Assembly: GCA_001781335.1 (NCBI GenBank)
Contig: MFLL01000006.1
Span: 1-35,827 of the forward strand
Reading direction: 5' to 3'
DNA length: 35,827 nucleotides
Origin: Candidatus Kaiserbacteria bacterium RIFCSPHIGHO2_02_FULL_55_25
Lineage (GTDB): Bacteria > Patescibacteriota > Minisyncoccia > Phycocordibacterales > UBA2100
Shown: positions 30,476 to 35,827 of the stretch, in pieces
Numbering within the stretch: the first letter of the stretch is position 1
Layout: each line of letters starts with the position of its first letter
Position numbers and translations under genes: made by a program
Notes under the pieces: model-generated
The model's database searches: none
Seen by the model: only the letters and a program-made list of their open reading frames with translations
What the model was told of the DNA's origin: nothing

Positions 30476-31180
30476 ATGGAGCCTGCAGTAAATATGCGCA
30501 CTGCGCGATGGAGCAGCTACGTTGTCGCACTTCTCATCACGGCGGCTATTTTCGCTACCGCGCTCTATGCGTCCGACTATTTCAACAACCGGCGCATCGC
30601 CGAGATTCAAGCAACCCAGTCGAGCATTTCGATTGACATACTTTCACTCGAGACACAATTCGACCTTCTCGCGGAGCATTCATGTCAGGATATCTCCGAA
30701 AATTCAGTACTCTCCAGCGAAATACAGCCCGTCGGCCAACGACTCGCCTATCTGGAGACACAGAGCAACGTGGACCAAGCGCAGCTCACCGAGCTGAAGC
30801 GCTACTATTCACTGCTCGAAATAAAGGATTACCTCCTCATGCGGCAAGTCACCGCAAAATGCGGTCTCAAGCCGGTGTTCATTCTCTACTTCTACTCCAA
30901 CAAGGGTGATTGCAAAGATTGCGAGGAGCAGGGATACGCGCTGACGGGGCTCTCGGAAACCTACCCGCAGCTGCGTGTCTACTCGTTTGATTACAACCTC
31001 GACCTCTCCGCGCTCCAGACGCTCATTGATATTCACGATGTGAAGAATCAGCCGCCCGCACTGATTATCAACGGCAAGACCTACTACGGCCTCCACACGA
31101 TGGCTGATATCAAAAAGATACTGCCGCAACTCGCGACATTGAAAACGGCGACAAGTACTGCTACGACGACAAAAAAGTAA
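30476..31180 (+). CDS. Membrane-anchored thioredoxin-like protein with CKDC motif
   Basis: 234 aa. Short N-terminus, one TM (about 14-33), a helical coiled-coil-like part (about 40-120), then a thioredoxin fold: PVFILYFYSNKGDCKDCEEQ with a CxxC pair, RVYSFDYNLDLSAL, and NQPPALIINGKTYYG with the likely cis-Pro. It faces outward. Role: possible thiol-disulfide exchange for Cys-containing surface proteins such as those at 13958 and 14659 (inference). It lies 4 nt after the glycosyltransferase, so operon. Lys/Thr-rich end. An alternative start is the ATG at codon 7. Confidence 0.8.
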   Translation: MEPAVNMRTARWSSYVVALLITAAIFATALYASDYFNNRRIAEIQATQSSISIDILSLETQFDLLAEHSCQDISENSVLSSEIQPVGQRLAYLETQSNVDQAQLTELKRYYSLLEIKDYLLMRQVTAKCGLKPVFILYFYSNKGDCKDCEEQGYALTGLSETYPQLRVYSFDYNLDLSALQTLIDIHDVKNQPPALIINGKTYYGLHTMADIKKILPQLATLKTATSTATTTKK

Positions 31181-31183
31181 ATT

Positions 31184-31259
31184 TGGAGCCGCCTCCCGGA
31201 TTTGAACCGGGGACATCCACTTTACAAAAGTGGCGCTCTACCAACTGAGCTAAGGCGGC
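31184..31259 (-). tRNA. tRNA-Thr, anticodon UGU
   Basis: Minus strand from 31259: acceptor GCCGCCT pairs with AGGCGGC; D-arm with AGCTCAGTTGGTAGAGC; anticodon arm CCACT-TTTGTAA-AGTGG, giving anticodon TGT (reads ACA/ACG); T-arm CCGGG-TTCAAAT-CCCGG type; discriminator T and an encoded CCA (31186-31184). 76 nt with CCA. It ends four bases past the thioredoxin-like gene, on the opposite strand. The minimal thrS of the same window charges it. Confidence 0.97.
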
Positions 31260-31343
31260 GAGTGAGGGCTCGAAATGAGAACGCTCGTGTTCTCATTTCA
31301 TCTGAACGATGCCGTCTTATGAGCCCTGCGATTAAGGCGGCGA
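31251..31343. repeat. Structured insert with direct repeats at the 5' side of tRNA-Thr
   Basis: TAAGGCGGCGA, which includes the tRNA 5' acceptor sequence, occurs at 31251-31261 and again at 31333-31343. Between are an outer pair AGGGCTC/GAGCCCT (31265-31271, 31321-31327) and a perfect 11-bp hairpin GAAATGAGAAC (31272-31282, 31289-31299). Confidence 0.75.
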
Positions 31344-31362
31344 CAGGAACAAAAGGAGAATA

Positions 31363-31767
31363 TCAGATATTATCCTTTTCGCCGAGTCCCGCGCCGTTAC
31401 CGTTCTTGTGGTCGGTCATCTGCTTGAGAAAGTCGGAGCGCGGTTCGCGGCGCTCGAAATGATGCTTGTGCGAGACCATGTCAGCTAGCCGGTGCGCCTG
31501 CCGCTCAATGAAGCGGGCGGAGGCGGCAGCCCCCAGAGCCGCTTCGTGTATTGCAATGCGAGAGAGGCGCAGGAGCGCGGGCGGAAGCTTCTTGAATTCG
31601 CCGCGGGAATTCTCGAGCCATGTCTTGAACTCGAGCGCGCGCTCATCGGCGCGGACGCGCATGTCCTGTGCGACAACCCGTTGTTTCTGCTCTTCCCAAT
31701 GTTTCAGGCCGAAAAGACCTACGATGCCCAAGAGCGAGAGGAAAAAGATGACGATTGCAACTATCAT
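31363..31767 (-). CDS. Single-TM hypothetical protein co-transcribed with tsf
   Basis: 134 aa. The N-terminal TM (MIVAIVIFFLSLLGIVGLFGLKHWEEQ) is followed by a charged helical cytoplasmic part (DMRVRADERALEFKTWLE, LPPALLRLSRIAIHEAALGAA) and a polar end. No family recognised. Its ATG begins two bases after the tsf stop, so it is translationally coupled to tsf. Confidence 0.75.
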   Translation of the reverse strand: MIVAIVIFFLSLLGIVGLFGLKHWEEQKQRVVAQDMRVRADERALEFKTWLENSRGEFKKLPPALLRLSRIAIHEAALGAAASARFIERQAHRLADMVSHKHHFERREPRSDFLKQMTDHKNGNGAGLGEKDNI

Positions 31768-31769
31768 GA

Positions 31770-32354
31770 TTATTTTACCGAGAGGCGTTCGAAACGGACA
31801 ATCTCCACCTTCTCACCGAATTTCTGCACCGCAGACTCGATGAGCTGCTTAATGGTGATGTTGCCGTCTTTGACGAACGGCTGTTCAAGAAGTGTCTTTT
31901 CTTTCGCAAATGACTCAAGCTTGCCGGTCAGCGCTTTCTCCCGGCTCGCCTCCGGCAGACCCTCCACTTCCTTGGCAAAAACTTCACGCGCGGCCCGCAG
32001 GTCCTCCTCTTTGACGTCCTCGCGGGTCGTAAATTGAGGGTTCATAGCGGCCACATGCATAGCGATATCGTATGCGAGTTTACCGAATTCTTCGTTGCGT
32101 GACACAAAGTCGGTCTCGCACGCAAGCACCACGGCGCCGACCACAGTGCCACCCGCGTGCGTATAGGCCGCGACGGTGCCCGCACCAAGCGTGCGGTCAC
32201 CTTTCTTTGTAGCGATAGCAGCCGAGGATTTGCGGAGGATGATTTTTGCCTTCTCCATGTCGCCGCCCGCCTCCTCAAGCGCCTTTTTGCATTGCATGAT
32301 AGAGACTCCCGTGAGGTCGCGGAGGTTTTTAATGATTTCTGTTGTGATTTCCAT
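31770..32354 (-). CDS. tsf: Elongation factor Ts
   Basis: 194 aa, short form with one core subdomain. It recycles EF-Tu by GDP exchange. The N-terminal UBA-like domain MEITTEIIKNLRDLTGVSIMQCKKALEEAGGDMEKA is followed by the TDFVSRNEEF motif (TDFV contacts EF-Tu) and a C-terminal KQLIESAVQKFGE. Follows rpsB by 45 nt in the normal rpsB-tsf order, with a hairpin and T-run in the gap. No ribosome site visible. Confidence 0.97.
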   Translation of the reverse strand: MEITTEIIKNLRDLTGVSIMQCKKALEEAGGDMEKAKIILRKSSAAIATKKGDRTLGAGTVAAYTHAGGTVVGAVVLACETDFVSRNEEFGKLAYDIAMHVAAMNPQFTTREDVKEEDLRAAREVFAKEVEGLPEASREKALTGKLESFAKEKTLLEQPFVKDGNITIKQLIESAVQKFGEKVEIVRFERLSVK

Positions 32355-32367
32355 ATCTAAAAAGTGC

Positions 32368-32396
32368 GCCGGCTCTCCGGCCGGACAACAATTATA
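32368..32396 (-). promoter_or_regulatory. TATAAT box and small hairpin in the rpsB-tsf gap
   Basis: Minus strand TATAAT (32396-32391) overlaps the region just after the rpsB stop. It is followed by GCCGG-AGAG-CCGGC (32381-32368) and CACTTTTTAG: either an internal promoter for tsf or an attenuator that lowers tsf relative to rpsB. Confidence 0.45.
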
Positions 32397-32399
32397 GCA

Positions 32400-33113
32400 T
32401 TATGCCTTTGCCGGTGCTTCGGTCTTGGGAGCAGCGGCGCGTTTGCCGGCCGTATAACTTTCCGCAATAGCTTCCGCAACGAGGCGAATGCTCTTCACCG
32501 ATGTGTCGTTCGCCGGAACGGGATACTGTACGCGCGCGAAATCGCAGTCGGAATTGGAGAGGCCGACAACGGGAATGCCGAGCTGATTGGCCTCCTTGAC
32601 CGCCGTTTCCTCGTGGCGGCTATCAATGACGAACAGCGCACCCGGAAGGTCGGTCATGGACACGAGCCCGCCGAAGCGGCTGAGCAAATTATCAATCTCG
32701 CGGTCGATGAGCAGGCGCTCTTTCTTTGTGTATTTCTCGAGTTCACCCGAGTCGCGTTCCGCCATGAATTTCTGAAGGCGGTCAATGCGCTTGCGGATGT
32801 TCTTGAAATTCGTGAGCGTCCCGCCTATCCAGCGGCCGGCGACGTACGGCATGCCGATGCGCTCCGCCACCTCTTTCACGATACCGAGAGCTTCATTCTT
32901 GCCTCCCACGATGAGGAGCTGCTTGCCGCCTGATGCGAGAGAGCTTGCAAATTCCTGCGCGGCTGTCAGGCGCTTCCCTGTCAGCTCGAGGTCGAATATG
33001 TCGGTGCGGTCTTTGGTGCCGAAAATGAAGGGGGCGGCGGTGGGATGACGGCGCGCGCGGGGAAATCCGAAGTGCGCTCCGGCTTCAAATAGGGTCTTGA
33101 TATCGGTCGTCAT
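32400..33113 (-). CDS. rpsB: 30S ribosomal protein S2
   Basis: 237 aa from the ATG at 33113 (MTTDIKTLFEAGAHFGFPRARRHP), 40 codons inside the open frame; the upstream part overlaps prfA and has no S2 likeness. uS2 motifs: FIFGTKDRTDIFDLELT, YVAGRWIGGTLTNF, LPGALFVIDSRHEETAVKEA, LGIPVVGLSNSDCD. Ends in an Ala/Lys tail. TTGCGT, 17 bp and TAGACT lie eight bases before the ATG (leaderless type). Confidence 0.97.
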   Translation of the reverse strand: MTTDIKTLFEAGAHFGFPRARRHPTAAPFIFGTKDRTDIFDLELTGKRLTAAQEFASSLASGGKQLLIVGGKNEALGIVKEVAERIGMPYVAGRWIGGTLTNFKNIRKRIDRLQKFMAERDSGELEKYTKKERLLIDREIDNLLSRFGGLVSMTDLPGALFVIDSRHEETAVKEANQLGIPVVGLSNSDCDFARVQYPVPANDTSVKSIRLVAEAIAESYTAGKRAAAPKTEAPAKA

Positions 33114-33121
33114 GTCGCGAG

Positions 33122-33150
33122 AGTCTAACAAAAGAGGCCGTGTTACGCAA
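33122..33150 (-). promoter_or_regulatory. Promoter of rpsB (leaderless type)
   Basis: Minus strand TTGCGT (33150-33145), 17-bp spacer, TAGACT (33127-33122), eight bases to the ATG. It overlaps the last codons of prfA. Confidence 0.55.
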
Positions 33151-34147
33151 CCGATTCGCCCGCATCGGCTTTTGCGAGCGATTCCAATATATGCCCGATT
33201 TGTCCACTCATGATTTTTGGAACGTTGGACCATGATTCCTTGATGCGGTGGTCGGTAATGCGGTCCTGCGGAAAATTGTAGGTACGCACCTTCTCGCTCC
33301 GGTCGCCGGTACCTACCTGCGACTTACGCTCGGCCGCGCGTTCGCGCGCCTCGCGTTCGTCCTGTTCCTGCTGGATGCGGCTGGTGAGCAATTTCAGAGC
33401 CTTCTCTTTGTTCTGCGCCTGCGAGCGCTCCGAGGTGCATTTCACGTCAATGCCGGTCGGCTTGTGGATGATGCGCACCGCAGTTTCCACCTTGTTCACA
33501 TTTTGCCCGCCGGCACCGCCCGAGCGGCTCGTCTCAATCTCGAGGTCGCTGGGATTTATTTCTATCTTCGTGCGCTTGTATATCGGAAGGATGGCGACGG
33601 AGGCGGTCGACGTGTGGATGCGTCCCTGCTTTTCGGTCGCCGGTACGCGCTGGACGCGGTGCACGCCGGTTTCGAACTGTAATTCGCGGTATACGTTCTC
33701 ACCTTTTATTTCAAATTGAGCCTCCTTGTACCCACCGAGCGCGCCGCGCGATTCGTCGAGTGATTTGAATTTCCACCCCTTTGCCTCGGCGTAGCGCAGA
33801 TACATGCGGGCGAGCTCTTCGGCAAAAAGCGACGCCTCCTCGCCGCCGACTCCCGCGCGCACTTCGAGCACGACTTCATTTGGCCATTCGCGCTCATTGG
33901 GGTTACCGACGATTTTCTGCATCTGCTCCACCAGCGTGTCTTTCTGTGTAGCGATATCGGCAAGCTCCTTTTCGGCGAGCTCTTTCATCGCGGGGTCTAC
34001 TTCCATGAGCTCCTCGGCATCTTTTTCCGCCTGCGTGAGGCGGCGCCATTCGACGACCAAATACGAAAGCCGCGGGTCGCCCGCCTGCGCGTGAATGTGC
34101 GCGGGCAGGTCCGCGTATTCGTCTGGATTTAACTGTTTTGTTTCCAT
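33143..34147 (-). CDS. prfA: Peptide chain release factor 1
   Basis: 334 aa from the ATG at 34147. Other in-frame starts exist (ATG 34192 with GGAG 11 bases upstream, GTG 34213), and the choice is uncertain. It releases peptides at UAA/UAG. The PAT tripeptide that reads the stop codon is in [14 protein letters not shown], and the catalytic GGQ in [17 protein letters not shown]. Coiled N-terminal domain is shortened relative to the usual 355-360 aa. Downstream of rpmE2; rpsB follows with its own promoter. Confidence 0.95.
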   Translation of the reverse strand: METKQLNPDEYADLPAHIHAQAGDPRLSYLVVEWRRLTQAEKDAEELMEVDPAMKELAEKELADIATQKDTLVEQMQKIVGNPNEREWPNEVVLEVRAGVGGEEASLFAEELARMYLRYAEAKGWKFKSLDESRGALGGYKEAQFEIKGENVYRELQFETGVHRVQRVPATEKQGRIHTSTASVAILPIYKRTKIEINPSDLEIETSRSGGAGGQNVNKVETAVRIIHKPTGIDVKCTSERSQAQNKEKALKLLTSRIQQEQDEREARERAAERKSQVGTGDRSEKVRTYNFPQDRITDHRIKESWSNVPKIMSGQIGHILESLAKADAGESVA

Positions 34148-34227
34148 ATCGCTCTTTTCCCATGCGGCCGCGACGAGATGTCCGCCGAACATCGTGCAAT
34201 ACTCTCCGTTCACTCCTCTTAGGTCTA

Positions 34228-34339
34228 GGAGGCGGGAATTTTCCGATGAACATCGCGCAGCGCTGTCAGTATCATACCGCAGGGTGACGAGGACCAGAGC
34301 CGGTACGAACGTACCGTTCAGCGGAAGATTCCCGCCTCC
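34228..34339. repeat. Inverted-repeat element between rpmE2 and prfA
   Basis: GGAGGCGGGAATTTTCCG (34228-34245) matches the reverse complement of 34322-34339 at 17 of 18 positions. Inside are a CGGTACG/CGTACCG hairpin (about 34299-34314) and a TATGAT -10-like box on the minus strand. It could be the prfA leader or an inserted element. Confidence 0.7.
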
Positions 34340-34343
34340 GGTC

Positions 34344-34604
34344 CTACTTCTTCCCCTTGGCCTTCGAGAGGCGCGTCTTGAATTTCTCGACGCGGCCGGC
34401 GGTGTCGATGGTCTTGGACTGGCCCGTATAGAACGGATGTGAGGCCGAGGAGATTTCTATTTGAACGAGAGGATATTCTTTCTTGTCCTCCCATTTGTCG
34501 GTTTTTTCGGTACTGATAGTCGAACCAATGAGAAAACGCTTGCCCGAGGTGACGTCTTCAAAAATGACCTGTCTATAGTCTGCCGGATGAATGTCCTTTT
34601 TCAT
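34344..34604 (-). CDS. rpmE2: 50S ribosomal protein L31 type B
   Basis: 86 aa from the ATG at 34604 ([24 protein letters not shown]). Lacks the zinc cysteines of type A L31 and contains the type B block [27 protein letters not shown]. Lys-rich end. TACTGT eight bases before the ATG, no ribosome site. Confidence 0.96.
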   Translation of the reverse strand: MKKDIHPADYRQVIFEDVTSGKRFLIGSTISTEKTDKWEDKKEYPLVQIEISSASHPFYTGQSKTIDTAGRVEKFKTRLSKAKGKK

Positions 34605-34642
34605 GTCGGAAAACAGTACCATATAAGCCACGCTTCTCATAC

Positions 34643-34671
34643 TTGACGGTGGCCATACTAAGTGCTATAAT
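34643..34671 (+). promoter_or_regulatory. Promoter of the 34721 small secreted gene
   Basis: TTGACG (34643-34648), 17-bp spacer, TATAAT (34666-34671). The leader of about 43 nt has a GGAGG/CCTCC hairpin. Confidence 0.85.
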
Positions 34672-34720
34672 TCACACTAATCTGGAGGAACGGCCTCCGA
34701 CGCTACAGGGATAAAACACC

Positions 34721-35155
34721 ATGAAGCGCTTTACGGCCACGGTCGCTCTCGCCGCTCTACTTTCGGTTGGCACCGCTCACGCGAATGAGTACACGTTGAA
34801 ATGCGTCGGCGGCATCGACTACTTCACCGATGTCTACCGCACCGGGTTCGGCGGCGTTCTTAGTCTCGACAACAAACCCGAGATCATGAGCGCCTCGTGC
34901 AATGGAAAGACGACCGATTCGTACACTTTGCGCGGCTTCCCGGGCACTTATACGTCGCTCGAGAACCTGTTCAAGGCGATAACTGCAATCAAAACGACGA
35001 TCCAAAGCGGTGCTCTCGTTACCACGAACCCTAAAGACTGGCCACCGGCCGTCAAGTTCGTGAACGACGTGATGCAGCAGATCCGCACGGCCGAGAACAA
35101 GCACAAGGCCGCGCAGTCCGGTAATTCGCCCGGTATGCTCGACCAAAAGCGCTGA
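34721..35155 (+). CDS. Small secreted orphan protein
   Basis: 144 aa. Signal peptide 1-21 (MKRFTATVALAALLSVGTAHA, AxA-type cleavage), then a small domain with two Cys (KCVGG, SCNGK) and a helical end (AIKTTIQSG, KFVNDVMQQIRTAENKHK). No family recognised. AGGGA lies ten bases before the ATG. Consensus promoter and terminator on both sides make it a one-gene unit like those at 3145, 13958, 14659, 18811, 19808 and 25914. Confidence 0.78.
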   Translation: MKRFTATVALAALLSVGTAHANEYTLKCVGGIDYFTDVYRTGFGGVLSLDNKPEIMSASCNGKTTDSYTLRGFPGTYTSLENLFKAITAIKTTIQSGALVTTNPKDWPPAVKFVNDVMQQIRTAENKHKAAQSGNSPGMLDQKR

Positions 35156-35203
35156 GCCGGCGACCGCCACTTGATCCTCCGCCGGAATGCCCTCCGGCCA
35201 CTG

Positions 35204-35250
35204 AACGACCTCGGACCAGTTTCGCGTCCCCGAGGTCGTTTTCTTTTGTC
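35204..35250 (+). terminator. Intrinsic terminator of the 34721 gene
   Basis: AACGACCTCGG (35204-35214) and CCGAGGTCGTT (35230-35240) are perfectly complementary, followed by TTCTTTTGTCT. Confidence 0.9.
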
Positions 35251-35261
35251 TCGTGCTCTGG

Positions 35262-35307
35262 AACCACACAAGTCTGACTTCCGTACGGAAGTCAGACTTG
35301 TGTGGTT
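35262..35307. repeat. Perfect 46-bp palindrome beside the second transposase
   Basis: 23-bp arms with no loop or mismatch. Each half contains a smaller odd palindrome, AAGTC-T-GACTT (35270-35280) and AAGTC-A-GACTT (35289-35299), around CCGTACGG. It overlaps the first two bases (plus strand) of the transposase TAA stop. Confidence 0.95.
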
Positions 35308-35827
35308 ATTCGAAAACAATGCCCTCCTCTACCGCCGCGAGGTTTCGCAATCGGCTCGTAATCATGTCTCTCGAACACTCCTTGAAATCTTTCTGCGACC
35401 TGAAGAAACCCTCAAGAACATCCGCCGAGATGATTGGTGATTCATTGCCCCGTGCGTATCCCGCCAAACTCGAATATGGATACGAATTGATTCCCCACTT
35501 CCATGCCTTCTCAAATTCCTTCACTGCACGGTCAAATCCACTCGGGTATAATTCGAAAACGTTTTTTACGAGAATGTACGAGATGGCCCATCGCAAATAA
35601 CGGTCAGTTTCGATAGTACGACTTCGGTACGAACCTTGGAAAATACTACCTTTCTCCTGATACTTCTCATTAAAATGCCGAGGCATGCTTCCGCAGAGTC
35701 GTTGCATAAAACGCGAAACCCCATTATCGTGTGTCTCTTGTAGTAGCAAGTGGAAATGATTGGGCATCAAAGTCCACGCGAGTATTTTGACAAGCGGGCG
35801 ATGCTCCGGCCACTGCTTTGGCCACTG
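35306..35827 (-). CDS. REP-associated tyrosine transposase (RAYT), 5' part outside the window
   Basis: At least 173 residues; the frame stays open to the right edge (...QWPEHRPLVKILAWTLMPNHFH), so the start is beyond the window. HUH motif NHFHLLL; then GSIFQGSYRSRTIETDRYLRWAISYILVKNVFELYP, parallel to GALFAGTFKSNHVADDRYLKHLVSYVHLNPAELFD of the transposase at 4269. The residues after the HUH motif differ enough to make this a distinct subfamily. The usual NP after the Tyr region is KN here. Its stop codon overlaps the 46-bp palindrome, the likely substrate. Confidence 0.88.
   Translation of the reverse strand, partial: QWPKQWPEHRPLVKILAWTLMPNHFHLLLQETHDNGVSRFMQRLCGSMPRHFNEKYQEKGSIFQGSYRSRTIETDRYLRWAISYILVKNVFELYPSGFDRAVKEFEKAWKWGINSYPYSSLAGYARGNESPIISADVLEGFFRSQKDFKECSRDMITSRLRNLAAVEEGIVFE

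Noticed and set aside
1-35827. Recoded UGA as in some candidate phyla (Gracilibacteria/Absconditabacteria)
   Set aside because: Several genes end with TGA (4940, 832, 35155, the GIY-YIG gene), and no housekeeping gene contains in-frame TGA.

Overview
The window looks like chromosomal DNA of a Candidate Phyla Radiation (Patescibacteria) bacterium, most likely Parcubacteria/Paceibacteria-like. The reasons are short-armed or domain-stripped housekeeping proteins (SMC of 734 aa, ThrS without TGS and editing domains, PheT without its tRNA-binding OB domain, PheS without its coiled coil), alanine/glutamate tails on S16, L32 and S2, a membrane sortase with tyrosine-rich surface proteins, and many genes that appear to be transcribed without a leader. 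TGA is used as a stop (for example by the genes ending at 4940 and 35155), so the ordinary bacterial code applies. The lineage is inferred from gene character only; no database was searched.

Layout. 1-7716 (mostly minus strand) is a housekeeping block: khpA (partial), rpsP, smc, rnc, a nusB-Nudix fusion, rpmF and rnhB. It is interrupted by small orphan genes (704, 3145, 3581) and a REP-type transposase flanked by inverted palindromes (4226-4969). 7834-12319 (plus) carries dnaE and a minimal thrS. 12434-23608 is an accessory envelope region: a WG-repeat protein with an IPYTG-transmembrane segment, two neighbouring Cys-rich proteins that share a C-terminal domain, several unknown membrane or cytoplasmic proteins, a sortase co-transcribed with a secreted hexapeptide-repeat (probable left-handed beta-helix) protein, and a divergent membrane-anchored CARDB-like protein. 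23684-31180 holds gyrB, a small secreted orphan, pheT, a GIY-YIG gene framed by perfect 14-bp inverted repeats, pheS, a GT2 glycosyltransferase and a membrane-anchored thioredoxin-like protein. 31184-34604 (minus) is translation-related: tRNA-Thr(UGU), a one-TM protein, tsf, rpsB, prfA and rpmE2. The right end has a secreted orphan and a second, partial REP-type transposase beside a perfect 46-bp palindrome.

Two kinds of transcription unit are visible. Housekeeping genes typically have a -10 box 6-10 nt before the start codon and no Shine-Dalgarno site, as expected for leaderless mRNAs. Many small secreted or membrane orphans instead have a 40-75 nt leader, a good GGAGG-type site and an intrinsic terminator, like self-contained one-gene cassettes between housekeeping operons.

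The most unusual signals are: (a) odd-length palindromes (11-12-bp arms around one unpaired base) that flank a REP-type transposase and also occur in frame inside dnaE and twice inside pheT, with a related palindrome-rich insert in gyrB, resembling Rickettsia palindromic elements; (b) the GIY-YIG unit with inverted repeats; (c) the sortase/beta-helix/CARDB/IPYTG surface set; (d) an SMC without a recognisable hinge; (e) the NusB-Nudix fusion.
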